The position numbers and the translations under genes were made by a program. From Paramacrobiotus metropolitanus (Eukaryota; Tardigrada; Eutardigrada; Parachela; Macrobiotidae), in NCBI RefSeq assembly GCF_019649055.1, contig NW_026570224.1, forward strand, positions 2,852,001 through 2,916,000: a stretch of 64,000 bases of DNA, written 5' to 3'. Below, in pieces: positions 1-12,245 of the stretch. Position 1 is the stretch's first letter; each line of letters starts with the position of its first letter. The notes below the pieces were generated by a model. It saw only the letters and a program-made list of their open reading frames with translations, did not search any database and was not told the origin of the DNA.

Positions 1-2052
1 CTCCAACGGACGGACCTATGCTAAGTCTACGAAACCAAAACAAAATTAACTCTTCTTGGTTCTCCATAAAACCTACTTTCAAAATATCAAAAATTCTAAA
101 ATTTTATTCTCTATTCTGAAACATTAACTGGGAAGGTTCGTTAAAGTGACAACGAAAAACTGATGCTGCAAGTTTTGGAGATAGTGGCAGTCGGAATCAG
201 GTACCCAAAGTCGAGACTAATACTGTACACGTATGCGCGTACGCGAGGTGGTTGCACTTGCCGCAGACTATTTCGCTAAAATAGCCGTCCAGCTTGCACT
301 CAGGCAATCTTCCCAGTAAACAACTCCACAACAGAAGTTTTTTGCAGTTATTATGTAATAAAACCCGTCCTTCGGAACAGTCCCCACGGGGGACGCCCCG
401 CTAGGGTTTTTGTGGAATTTGCATGGCGACATCAGCTGCACGAAGCGGAATGACACGGGTTATTCGCAGTAAACACAGTCGGACACCATAATATGAGTAC
501 CATGTAAATCGAGCCACCAGCGACGTAACAACACAACCTTTATCACATATGCAGAAGTACATGTATTCCATTAAGAAAATATAGTAGTATCTTAATCGTT
601 AGTGTGCATGCGTGTACCAGTGTATTATTGATTGACTAGCCACCCGCCACATGCACACTTTGTGGGAAATCACTCGATCCATGAGAAGTGCTGAAAAAAC
701 TGTTGACAGCTCTTTTTATAATTGGTAGCACATCTTTAAGAAACAAACACAACATGCTGAAAGTCAGAGCGGAGGCTGACATGGCGCTGCGGTTTTGCGT
801 CCATAAGCGTTTAGTTGCTATTCCGAAAGAGTCCAGTGCACACGCGGTTATAGCTGAATTTGCTTACTGGATATGTCGGTTCCTAATCAAATACAAACGC
901 AGTAAATATAGCAACGACTGCGCACTTTACGTTATATCTAGTTTATACATTTAAATGCATAATCAAATTTTTACTAGACGGTGGATTGATAAATTTGTGA
1001 GACCACATTTTTTATTGTATTATGTGCAACTATCGCTTTCAACACTAAAATGTATCAGTTAAGTATTGCCTTATGTATTGTACTCGACGCTGCAAAGTTA
1101 AGCACATCTGCGGAAAATCAGCAGTATTTGTTACAAATTTAAACAAAAAAATTATAGCATATGAAAAATTGTATACTTACCTTTGAATGCTGCTACTATT
1201 ATTAAACTGATTTTCCGATTATTAATTCAGCCTTGCGCCGTATACTTCTGATTAAAATATCTCAGGAATTTCATCTTAAATTTTTTCGGATGGAGTGTGG
1301 TTTTCAAAAAAATGCTTTGACTTCCTACTTCTTGCCAAGGTGAAAACTGTATTTTTATACATTTCGCAAATGTCCTTATCGCTGCGCATATATACTGTAG
1401 TTCAAACGTACAGTAACAACCAGACATGTGTTATGTTATTGTCTTTGTTCCATCTGGCGACCGTTCGCCGACATAGCCAGTAATTAACGTAATCGGAAAT
1501 TAACACCGTATACATTCTTATCTTGACCATAGATCATAAAACACTTAAGCTATCGATTGCCGATAGGAGAGAGTCGTGTTTGTGTGCGAATCTGTAGGCC
1601 AACCAGTATGTGTCTGTTGATAATGTAAACAGCAGCGTTATCTCACTCTTCCGCCAGTGGCTCGAAAAAGAGATGCTGGGCAGGATCTTGTCAATAACAA
1701 AGCCCTGATGTGATTTATGGTGCACTTTCAAGTGTTTTGCCAAATTCCTGTCTCGACATGTGTTACCAACCCAGCCACAATATTTGCGTCTTACAGAATC
1801 CAGCACAATAATGTACCGGGCAAGATAAGGTTTTATTAGTTTACACATGGCATTCAAATCCGCCACACAACACTGGTCGATTATTGCGCCATTTCTAGCC
1901 AGAACATGTCGGCATCGCCGCGATCTGTGCACAATGCACTTAATAATATACGCCAGAATTGATGGTGTTAACATTTAATGTCGATGTGCGAATAGGACAA
2001 CAAAAGACGTTTACTTATTGTACCACTTGAATTTTAATATCAGCGGACACGT
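1..2052. other. Left-edge region without a supported gene
   Basis: No exon chain with matching splice phases was found here, and no reading frame resembles a family I know. The longest open frame is on the minus strand at 1534-1974 and is listed separately. The sequence is AT-rich and looks like intergenic or intronic DNA of a gene outside the window. Confidence 0.5.
1534..1974 (-). CDS. Doubtful single-exon open frame, 146 aa
   Basis: A minus-strand frame with a true ATG runs 146 codons to a stop. It is rich in basic residues, cysteine and histidine. A stretch near residues 65-88 has two cysteines five residues apart followed by histidines, vaguely like a zinc finger, but the spacing fits no standard C2H2 or BED pattern. 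There is no splice evidence and no family match. It could be chance, or a relic of a coding exon. It lies just downstream, in the same direction, of the multi-exon gene at 2053-6188 and does not splice into it in any way I can see. Confidence 0.15.
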   Translation of the reverse strand: MLTPSILAYIIKCIVHRSRRCRHVLARNGAIIDQCCVADLNAMCKLIKPYLARYIIVLDSVRRKYCGWVGNTCRDRNLAKHLKVHHKSHQGFVIDKILPSISFSSHWRKSEITLLFTLSTDTYWLAYRFAHKHDSLLSAIDSLSVL

Positions 2053-5000
2053 TTACAGAGGGATGTAACGACAAGAGGCCGAGCATTCCGGCAGAACGGT
2101 GCGGTTGACGTCGTGAGACGACTGAGCATCGTGGTAAACGCTGCTGTCGCTCATAGCTTCCGCCAGCTCCTAAACAACGGATTAACTTGAAATTCTTGTA
2201 CTACATTATCCAGTTTATCCTACATTCAATAAACATCTTATCCACAGTTAAAAACATAAATTACAAGGTGACTTAAAAAACAGGACGGTCAGATGTCGAA
2301 AATAAGTGCACAGATAAGCATAATCTCTAAAAACGTTCCTTTTAAAGGTCAAAATGACAGAAAGCGCAAACAACGGCACCATTACATCCCGAAATCATTT
2401 TACCTGCTGTACTGCTGGTGCTTGTATAACATCACCGGCTGGCCGCAACGAGGATTTTTGGTAATACGGTCGATCCACTGTATGCTTAGGCCCTGTGTGA
2501 CCTTTGGAGGGGAAGAATCCCGTGTAAATGCATCAACTGACATTACAGATTCGTTTTGTGGATTTAACAACAGACTGTAATCCACAACTGGATGGAAGAT
2601 ACTAGTGGTGGCGTCTAAAAAGACAACAATTCGCATTATGATTAATTATTAATTATGATGATACTTCGCGAATTGCCAGGTTAATTACATGCCTTCTGGA
2701 GCGCGCACAGTTTCGTATAACGGGTGCGATACAACAGCGCTGTAATCCATGGCCATTTTGCCGGCATGTGCCGTGGCCATGTCCGCCGCGGATCCTTTGT
2801 CCTCCAGCACCAGCAGTTCCCCACTGTCCTGAATATCCAACACTTTGAAAGCAATTGGGCAGCCTTCCGGAGGAGCATCCGGTGAGTCTCTGTCAAGGAC
2901 AACGTTTACATTTTATTAACTGACTAGAATAAACTCCCCGATTAAGAGCACTTTCGTCAGGAAAGTATATTAGATGGTCTTATGACTCTTATCAATAACA
3001 TCAAGGCTGTTCAAGATTTCTCATACTCGTCGCAAGCACGGTTCTCTCTAGCAGTATTAGCCGGAATGGACTGCTCGTCAGGCAGAAGCCAGCCAGAAAG
3101 CTGGAAGCGGTCATCCAGAGGTGCCTGGCGAGAGATCGGCGCAACACCCGGCAATTCGCTGAAAAACTTCTTGCTCGGTTCTGTAACAATAACGACAGCT
3201 AAAACACTCATTTTTGTCCTAAACATAATTTTGCACGAAATATTACGTGCGAAAGTTCCGCGTATTGCAAATACGAAAAACGTTTTTTTAATAACAAATG
3301 ATAATTTATTCAGAATATACATTAAGCAGATACTTTTAAAATAACTGGGAAATACTGTAGCCGCCTATTTGTAATTTCGTACAGGAGAAACTGACACAAA
3401 ACAAAACACACCATCGGGACTTTTAGCCGCTTCTTTCTGGGCTATGATAGTCTTTTCTATAATGTCCGGCTTCCATAATAATGGACAACCACTGGGCTCT
3501 GGAGCATTCACCACCATCCCGTCGGCCAGAAGAATTCGATTATCTCCGGCGATGCGGACGAAATTCGGCGTGTTCTCTAGACAGGACAGGCAGTACATGC
3601 GATTGACCTCTGCAAGCAACACAGGTATAATATGCACCTTTGCTAATGGCACCCCATCCAACACAATGGAACATGCTAAAAACGATCTAATCATTCTTAC
3701 TTGACACAGCACTAGAGTGTGCCCTTTTCAGCGTAGGGGCCAGTATGGATGGGTCAACCGGGAGCGGCGAAACTGGCAAAAAGGTCAAGGATGTCTGCGT
3801 AGCGTCCTCGGCGTTATCGATATCTGAAAATTGACACGTAGTATTTGAGCATGTAGTATTTCTGATTATCTACGCATGACACTGTGCACAAAAGCTACCT
3901 GTGTACAGATACAAAGAAAAGAACATTTATTAATTTGATTTACGAGCAGTTTACGCGCGCAAGGATGTTTCGATGTGCCCGTTTTGCGCCTGCATGTACA
4001 AACCTTCTACGTTTTCTGCGGCTCCTTCTGTATTGGATGCCGCATCCCGTAACGTTTCCCGACTAACGCATTCATCGGCATAATTCAAATTTTGCATCCA
4101 AAAACGGTAAAAAACTTCGGCCAGGTGGATTAAGGTTCGTGCGTAATTCATTACTGAAAGGTCATCGGTAGGATACGGCATCTCTATTAACTGCTGCAGT
4201 GCAGTAGTCAGCTCCTTTTTCTGGCAATCACTGATGGCATTTGCAGTAATTTCTAAGCCTTTTAAATACTGTGAAACTTCAGAAATTAAAGCTAAGATTA
4301 GGGGACTCTGCATGTTCCATCGTTGTTGTAGCGCTGCTGGATCTAAAACAATAATACGGGTCACCCTGTGCTCATAACATTATAACTCTGTGCTTATAAC
4401 TAACAGCTGCCGTAAAATCAAACACGAAACTAAACAATAACGAAGAGACAATCTTCATTAAACAAAAAATAATATTTTTCTCATTTTGAACGTAAAAATT
4501 TGAAAAATTCGTAATAGGAAGATACAAATCGTTAACTTTTCCGCTCTCCTTTGTTTTAAAGTGCAACAAAACCGTCTGACCCGAGGATCCCCTGGCACTG
4601 TCGGCCATATTCATATCAATCAGTCCAGGACACGCATGGATCTCGCATCCAGACAAGGAATCGTTTTCGGGACCGAGTACATCGGGGGATTTGTCCAGAC
4701 TGTCAAGGGCTTTGTGCCAAATAGCCTTCCGCTGCCGGTAGTCCCGTGGCTTCCAGCCCATACGCAGGAATTTATGCATACGGAAATCTAGATAATCGGC
4801 ATTGCACTCTATCAGCCAGTACGGTGAGACCGGCTTGGTGCCGTGGAGTAAGTGTGTTTCCAGGTACTGTTCAAACGTTAGACGTAGCCCGTGCGTATCA
4901 ATGTAATTATTCAGAAGATCCATCTTTTTCCCAAACGGACACTTCAGCAGAACGCTCAACCACTGCGTGCTAACATTATAGTCGGTGTATTTTGTGGCGA

Positions 5001-6188
5001 ATTTGAGTAGAAATAAATTTCGCACCGACAGCTGGTCTGGATGCTGAAAAATGGAACTAGTCCCAGTTCATATAAGTGAAAATACAAACACCATTAAAAG
5101 CAGCAAAATAAAAGTGAGTAAAACTAAACGTCAGTTCATAAGAAAATAAGTAAAACATTTTACATAATTAAACTCTAAATTCAGCTTACGGAATCATTTG
5201 CCACAGAATTTGTGGACGAAGGTTTGTCGGCATACGATCTAGATAAAGACCTTTTCAGACTTTCGACATCCGCCTAAATGAATAAAAATGGTTATAAGAG
5301 GTTATTCAAATTACTAAATAGACGTCAATAGCGAATACTAAACGCCAATCGCAGTTGTCTTTTAAAACGTCCAAAATCATTTGGAATCACAAACGATTAA
5401 CGAATTATACGAGTAAACGGACACTTCATTTGCCAATCGATGTTTTTTTCTGTACAAAAATAACTATAAAAAAAATCGATGCAGAAAAATAAATTTCACA
5501 GGTGTGGTAGGCAAATTTCTTACGTAGGTTCTATTTCTTTTAACAAAATAACACATTGTCAGCCGGAAACATCACATATTTCTAAACAAATCGCACCTGA
5601 ACAGCAGCTTACAAATTGAGGCGGTCCCTTCAGTTGTGCATGAAATGCATCATACAACTTCTTTTGGCCGAGAAAATAAAATTCAGCCATTTCCGGAGAC
5701 AAAGAAATTGTTTTCTTTGCACAAGTTGGCATGGGTGATGAAGTTACAGCATTTATCAAACCCTCGCACCGCAAAAATTTCAGTATCTCCCCAAATTTTG
5801 ATCGCAAAGCTGTATCACTAATGGCACTAGCTAATAAGCAACGCTCCGGCTTGTTTGCTTCTGCTCGCTGTGGCTGATTTACTGACGCGGCGTTCATGAC
5901 GTTTTCGTAAATATTATCCATCCCAACCAACTGAGGAACTTTCTTCTCTTCGAGCATCGATGTTTTGCTTGATGGGAAAGAAAAGTTCAACTTTGACCGA
6001 AACCGGGGCGGTTCCTGTTTGAACAAACCAAATCTTCGGTAAATTACTTATGGATTTCACTGAAGCAATGAAAAAATTATACTGACATTTGATATTTCTT
6101 CGCTTGTGACTGGGGCAATGGTGTCTTTTTCCGCTGTCTCCCAGGATTCGGGATAGTCGAATTCAACATGTACAAAAGACGGCTCCAT
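2053..6188 (-). CDS. Unrecognised multi-exon protein-coding gene (about 700-800 aa)
   Basis: I do not recognise the protein. Likely exons, in transcript order: 6188-6087, 6014-5613, 5273-5190, 5043-4581, 4342-4004, 3823-3701, 3642-3412, 3180-3027, 2889-2689, then probably an exon ending at 2404 and a last exon 2169-2053. The start is the ATG at 6188 (MEPSFVHVEFDYPESW). The first nine exons chain with matching phases and no internal stop. No signal peptide or membrane segment is seen. A mid-protein exon holds WLIECNADYLDFRMHKFLRMG, a conserved-looking block rich in aromatic and charged residues. Several donors are GTCAGN rather than GTAAG. The 3' end is unsettled. The exon at 2889-2689 either stops soon after its donor or continues into the exon ending at 2404, whose frame fits the last exon only if one base is restored near 2512. 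Some internal borders, especially at 4004, 3642 and 3412, were chosen for continuity and may be off. Confidence 0.6.
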
Positions 6189-6855
6189 TCGATGATTTTC
6201 AGATCAGTGTCGCCACACAAATTTGAATAACATTAATACCAGCAAAAACACATATTCGCGCGGAATTAAATATTTAAACCATGCCTAATCCAACACTTGC
6301 ACTAAACCACTTTTTTAGCCAAGCGTCTGCGATGCAACGATTCTCATCATGGGATGACGATCGAAGCATCCAGATAGATACATTAGACCAATTTTGACAG
6401 GCAATTATTAGTTTATGTTACGAAACACTGAAACAAGTGGCTACCACGTAAAACTACTGTAATCACAAATTTGAATAGGTTTGATTTGCAGCTTTCTAAA
6501 AAACTGAGATGAAGTACTACTTTATTACAGTCTACTTTCCAAATCATACAACTAGCTGTCACCAAGCAACCAGCAGGTTTTCCTTATTTTGGCAACTACA
6601 TTCTCATCAAGAAGAAGCTATATTTATGCAAAAACAATAACACGCGCCATGTTGTACTTGAATTATTTTTATTCAGGTTTAAAATACAAGACACTTATAC
6701 AGAAAAAAAATTTTTCAAGATAAATACAAAACCATCACATCACACACGGTCTATGACTCCATGCAAAAAAATCTCCAAATTCAATCACAATAAAATTTAT
6801 CACTATCAGTTATCACAAAGTTCCCTCCAGGCTAATAAATAATCCAAAATAACGG
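6189..6855. other. Intergenic region between FIG4 and the unrecognised gene
   Basis: This 667 bp lies between two genes in the same direction. It should hold the 3' UTR of FIG4 and the promoter of the gene starting at 6188. A minus-strand AATAAA (read as TTTATT near 6668) is a plausible FIG4 polyadenylation signal. No coding frame is supported. Confidence 0.5.
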
Positions 6856-9800
6856 CTAGCCCGACTCAACGTACTTTTTATAAAGCTCCGCATCCGCCAT
6901 TCGAGCTCTGTTCTGGTTCAGTCCTTCTACGTACGCCTTGTACAGTTCCCTCGACCGGCGATTAACTGTCGGCGGTGTGACTTCATAAGAGGAATCCAAA
7001 GAAAACGCGCTTCTTTGTATCAACTGGGTGGAAGACGAGCGGACTCGTTCGGTCAGGTTTACAGCTTCACTACCTGGCAGACGCGTGGCATTATGCCATA
7101 CCTGGGCGAATCGTTGATACAGCACGCGATCGCTGGGATTAGGTCGGCGCAAGGCCACACCGTAATGTTGCTCGAAGCTTTTAAACCGGGATTTCAAAGC
7201 GAAGGGAGCCGCGTGTCGAAAATGGAACTGACCTAGAGAAATGTCGCCATAATAAGCCTTCGTGCACAGACCGTTCAATCCAAATCGGCACAAAAGTACT
7301 GCGCTTGAATTCACTACTCATATGATGTGCTTTAACAATTTAAGATTTAAGAAAGGACTACAAGATAAACCTGTCATTAACCGTACCCACGGTTGTCTTG
7401 ATCGGAGTTTCCCGTGGTTCATAATCCGTATCGGAAGTATCGTTATCCAAATCACTTCCATAATAGATTCCAGCATCAGTGGGTGTGTTAGTAGATGGAC
7501 TTGATGACAGAGCTGGATCCAGCAACGTCGTCACATTTTTCATAATTCCTTTACTACGGGAAACAAATGGAGATGGGTCAGTATTGAAATCCGGCATGTA
7601 GTCCGTCACAGTATTTGGAATCATGGCCGTGAACACTTCCTTTAAGGTTCCAAACTGAAAAACCTTGTAGTATACACCGAAAGCATCAAAAGGAAGGTAA
7701 TGTTTGGTAGTCTGTGCCACGTCTTCCCAGATATCCGGCAAAACCACTGCCACCTCTTCAGAGAGCCATTGCGAATAACCTTTCGGAGGGGAATGTTTGG
7801 CTGGGTCATGGATCCACGGATGGTGAAGAAAATAATCAGTTTGCAGTTCCCACAAGTGCGTTTTGTGCTTGTCAGGTTCAAAAATTCCAAGGAACAGATT
7901 GATTGCCGCCTGCTTGTCAAAGTCGGAGAAAGTATTGCTGTAATATCTGAAACAAAACGAAACCTGTTTCTAAATTCTCGTCCACTGGAAGCCGTGTCAG
8001 TTAGTACAGGTATTATTTATTAGAAATATCAGTTTCTCTATCCTCTTGTTACCGAGACACAGTCCGCATCCAATCTTTCGAGCTGGTTCCCCATCCATGA
8101 TGTCGGTATGATTCAACTCGGTGAACCAACTGCGAACCGCCGTACTGCAATGCCAGAACATTGCCCAAATCTTCAAACATGTCTTCCAGCATTCGCACGG
8201 CATCAGTATCGAAATTTAAATGCGGAGAATCCGACAATCCCAAAGCATACACCTGCAAGCCGAGAACGCATTTCGCCACAACAAAAGCTGCTGTATTGGT
8301 CCGATCCAAGCAGTCCACGCAATTAATTCGTATGGTTCCTTAAAACAAAACATCTCCAAAAAATGTACGGGCGGTAAGAAAAGCTCTACATTCTTGAAAA
8401 TCAATTATATTTTCTGAAGTATGTTTACCATGCTGTCTGCGCACTGCCGGCAGTTCAGTATCCGTATCAACGGGAACGCGCTGCACTTCGCGGTAGAAAG
8501 CGTCGCAACGGAAGACATGACAGAAAAGTTCCCGAAACGAGCAGAAAAAACCAACATGTTTAATGAGTTTTTTGGCGATGTTCTCCAAATTATCCAGGGC
8601 CACGCCCTTCTTATTAGCCCTGGCCATATCGAAGCCGGTGTAGCGGATATGGTGCTCTTCCGTTAGAAACTGATTGAGATACGAGATCGCTTCGGTTAAC
8701 TCATCCGTCAGTAAGGATTCGTGTTTCCGAATCTCGTGCTTCTTCACCAAGTTAAGGCAGCAGATGGGAGAGCCATAGCGACTCATCAGATCGCCGAAAT
8801 GAGCACCGGCACTGGCGGCGAACGGATCCATACGGTCCAAAACAATGGGCGGTTTGGCGATCATTTTGGACGATTCTTGGCTCCAGTAGCCCGGGACCGA
8901 GCCACGCAACTGTACGAAGGATGTCAATCGCTGATTTCGGTAGGTTGTATCGTGAAGAATTTGCTCTACTTCTATTTCATTGGCCACGTGACCTTGGGAA
9001 TTTGCTCCACGCTTTAAAAAGCGGGTTCCTAAATGCGAAAAAAGTATGGTCAGCATGCGCTCTTCCCGTGTACAATATTACATCGTTCGTGGTTAATATT
9101 ACCGGTACTTTACAACCGGTACATTACCGGTACTTTACAACTTGCAGAATATTAAACACGAGTAAAGACATTATTGCTTTTATTATTAATTTAGAGTACA
9201 TTTATAAATTTCAATAAAAAAGAAAATTTGATGTACCTGCAAATTTATTGGACCTTCTCGCGATAACCGTTAACAAGAGACAGCGACTAAATACTTTAAT
9301 TTCCGACTGACAGACGAATCCATGGATAACTGGCACTAACCAATCCCGCCCAATTCCTTCCACAATTAACCGTTTCAACAAATATTCATTCCACACAAAT
9401 CTCCATGCCGGTTCACCGCTGGATGACTTCTCTAGATGCCCATTTCCACCGTCCATATTATGCTGTAAAGTGTGCGTGATGTCATAACTGTAGCTAAAAT
9501 AAAAATTACTGGACAGATCAATGGTCTGGAATGTTTTAGGTAGCGTTGCTCCAGTGGTCCCATGACCGATATTGGTTCCGGAGCCAGCGGAATAATTTCC
9601 GTCTCTTCGATTTTGTACACATGATGATACCCAATCTGTGCCACTTTCCGACGCTTCGTTATAAGGACCATGGAGAAACCTTCGAGGAATTTAACAAAGC
9701 CCAACAATCCAAAAGCTGACAACTTCCGATTCAGTCCCGATGGAACCAAGGCATTGCGTGCTTTGCCACGGTTGCCTTGATCCAGGGAATTCAACAGGCT

Positions 9801-10022
9801 GGTCAACTCGTTTTCCGTGTATTCCACGCCGTCATCTCGAAGATTAAACTCCCTCGGTTCCGACCGATCAATTTTAAGAACTTTATAACGATCCTGGGTA
9901 GCGTTAGCTCCAACCAGGTAAAATCGCGCGGCAGTTTCATACAAGATCAAGCTGCACAGTCCGCCATCGCATGTCGGAGGACTATCATCAGCGTCGGAAA
10001 TATTACTTTCCTCCTCCATCAT
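6856..10022 (-). CDS. FIG4: Polyphosphoinositide 5-phosphatase FIG4 (SAC3)
   Basis: FIG4 is a SAC-domain phosphatase that removes the 5-phosphate of PI(3,5)P2. It works on endolysosomal membranes in a complex with PIKfyve and VAC14. Exons: 10022-9237, 9028-8429, 8338-8053, 7946-7371 and 7303-6856. The catalytic Cx5R motif [11 protein letters not shown] lies near residues 469-479, at the start of exon 3. SAC-domain blocks around [18 protein letters not shown] and [12 protein letters not shown] are clear. The model gives about 898 aa, against 907 in human. Inside exon 1 the frame shifts by -1 at CTA AAA C (9539-9533). The protein before it (EQRYLK) and after it ([18 protein letters not shown]) are contiguous in human FIG4, and the total exon length divides by three only if one base is added. 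The last exon border (7303) is the least certain. The start is the first of two tandem ATGs. Confidence 0.93.
9098..9141. repeat. Short direct repeat in FIG4 intron 1
   Basis: A 19-bp motif, ATTACCGGTACTTTACAAC, occurs at 9098-9116 and again at 9123-9141, with a further ACCGGTA half-unit between them. It sits wholly inside FIG4 intron 1 (9029-9236). It looks like a small local duplication, with no sign of a transposon. Confidence 0.7.
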
Positions 10023-10484
10023 GCGTCAGTGTCAAGTACTAAACAGGTCAGCAGGCAGTCATTTTCAGAAAATAAATCCAACTCAAATACATTTTTCTGA
10101 TTGCATTTTGATTCTGTAGTTTGGAAGTTATTTGAACCTGCTATAGAGTCAGTCTCAGAATGTTGAGTGATATACAGCATTGAAGCTGCTTGCTGCAAGC
10201 AGCGGCATGATTTTGCAGAAACCAGTAACCACCGTCTCGGGGGCTGCCCACAAGTCGGTTTTTCGGACTTCAAAAATATTTTTGCAACTTCGACGTAACA
10301 GACTTTTCACTTTTTTGCTTCGATTTAATTATTTTCAGAGCAAACAGCAAACAGTGCAAACTACATATTGCTTCTGTATAGCTTTTGATTTCATGTTGTT
10401 TTCCAAGTAATTCACTATAAATTTAATAATAAATTTGAGTTAGTTGTATTGTCATAGTGCACCCTTGCCGTAGCCGCTTCTGCA
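10023..10484. promoter_or_regulatory. Shared divergent promoter region, FIG4 / uS11m
   Basis: The start codons of FIG4 (minus, 10022) and uS11m (plus, 10485) face away from each other across 462 bp, so both promoters and 5' UTRs must fit here unless there are upstream non-coding exons. I saw no convincing TATA box or coding frame. Calling it a bidirectional promoter is inference from geometry. Confidence 0.5.
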
Positions 10485-11773
10485 ATGTCGCTAAGCTGTT
10501 TGTCGCTTCCGATGCAGCTTCTCCGAGGGAGAGCCTTCCTTTGCTTTCAGGTAAGTTCGCAGCGTGCGGAATCTGCACATGTATTGGCCGCAGCACCGAA
10601 CACTACATTCTGCAGCTGTACCGCAAACAACTGAATGGTTTGTATCTGTAGTGGCTGTCGTGTCGTAACGTTTTAGATTTGAAAGATTTTCAAATACTTT
10701 GAGTGACAATTAAGCCGTTATTTGTAGACCCATCCTTTTCATGTTTCTTCCACGGTGATGAGACGCAAGGATCGTCGTTCTCACACTGAAGGTCTTCCCC
10801 GGAAGACGAAGGAGTTGCAGGCGAAAAATCTGTAACGATTGGGCAAGAGTAAGTGAGAAATTCGTGTGAAACAACCCGACGGCACGCTTCCACTGGAGAG
10901 CTTTTGATTCGTCGATATTTTAAGAAACTTTATTATTTGCCAATTATGGTACCAATTTACGGCAGCAGTTTAGAAGGATTCCTGATTGTACCATTAAACG
11001 CATCCGTATCTGACGTTTTGAGATGCAAGTTTTCGAAATACACTGTGTCGAATTTTGGATTCAGATCGTGTCCATCTTTGCAGTGTGATTCCCCAGTTTC
11101 CAAATTTGGAAACGTTTACCAGTACTTTCCATGGAATGCTTTATACAGATATTCCTATTTTGCACATTAAGTGCAGCCAAAATAATACGATAATGAACGT
11201 TGAGGATCCGCATACGCGAAAAACAATCACAAACCTGTCAGTGGTGAGTATAAGTTCATTTATTTCCATAAACTTTGTTGCAGTGTATCATTGTATTACG
11301 TATATATTTACCTCCGCTGGTCCACCATGTTTTAAGCACATGAGCTTTGAGTATCTGAGAACTTCGGTTTATTAATCGTATTTTCGACAAATTATTTTCT
11401 CATTACGTTACATTTTAATTAACTGAATATTAAATTTTTACTATAAATTATGCCATGATTACGTGCTGTACTTGTCATTGTTGCAATAAAAATTGTATTA
11501 ACGCTGCTGTTGTTTGGTTTGCAGGGCGTGGAAGGATTTAAGAACTGCAAAAAAGGGACGAATGTGGCCGGTCAGGCTGTTGGATTGAGTTTGGGGAGAA
11601 GGATGATAGCGCGGGGCATGGACACGTTTCGGATAAAGCTAAACGGAATGGGACCAGGTCGAGCCTCATCCGTTAAAGGTCTGGAGATGGCCGGTATTAA
11701 GATTGTTTCCATTACGGACTCTACACCAACCGCAGATAATGGCCACAGGCCTCGGAAAGCTAGAAGAGTTTGA
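10485..11773 (+). CDS. MRPS11: Mitochondrial small-subunit ribosomal protein uS11m
   Basis: This is the mitochondrial version of S11, which binds 12S rRNA on the platform of the mitoribosomal small subunit. Exons: 10485-10550, 10728-10831, 11084-11243 and 11525-11773, giving 192 aa (human 194). Phases close exactly. Exon 1 encodes a leucine- and arginine-containing N-terminus (MSLSCLSLPMQLLRGRAF) that fits a mitochondrial targeting peptide. Exon 2 is very basic and poorly conserved. The S11 core starts in exon 3 (DIPILHIKCSQNNTIMNV). The last exon carries the family hallmarks NCKKGTNVAGQAVG, GMGPGRASSVKGL and the C-terminal SITDSTPTADNGHRPRKARR. The core match is certain. The first two exons are inferred from splice phase and the expected transit peptide. 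Confidence 0.9.
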
Positions 11774-11872
11774 AGTTGTTTCTCTTTAACCTCCGTTTTT
11801 TTGCGTGCCTGTATAATTCTCGAGATTTCTGTAAATTAAGAATTTTTGTTTTTTTACATAAAAGCGGTTTAA

Positions 11873-12245
11873 TTAATTATGTGTCGCAAATTCACAATAC
11901 ATATCTCCTGCACGAAGAAATGGCTCATTAACTGGTAAACTATTAGGTTCACTTTTCTCACGGTGAGCGTATTGGTTGAGCATTTCCGGTGCCTGTTCGG
12001 CAGAAAAAGGGCATTGCCAGTTGTTCGCTTCAGCACCTGGGGTGAGACCTCGCGTATTAATCACAGAATATCGCACATTGCTGCCAATCACAACGGCGGA
12101 AGGCGTGGCTACTTGGGTGAGTTGTCAAGAACTTGTCGTTTGTGTTTGCGTGATTCATAAATTCGCAAAGTGTTTCAACCAGCTTGGGACTGTTTGCCAT
12201 AGCGTCACGTACGTGAGGTTCGTTAGAATTCTGGATGAGCACCTT
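11873..12245 (-). CDS. Doubtful coding fragment, last one or two exons of an unknown gene
   Basis: Two minus-strand frames follow each other here: a block around RDAMANSPKLVETLCEFMNH (about 12242-12115) and a block ending CEFATHN and a stop (about 12038-11873). They join in phase if a short intron of about 76 nt is removed, using a CTCACCCCAG acceptor near 12038. The composition looks protein-like, but I know no family that matches. I found no convincing upstream exon or initiator ATG between this and PGAP2. It may be the 3' end of a small gene, or a relic. Confidence 0.3.

Noticed and set aside
9432-9533. Frame after RYLK in FIG4 continuing in zero frame ([11 protein letters not shown]...)
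   Set aside because: It has no similarity to FIG4, while the -1 frame matches exactly and closes the splice phases.
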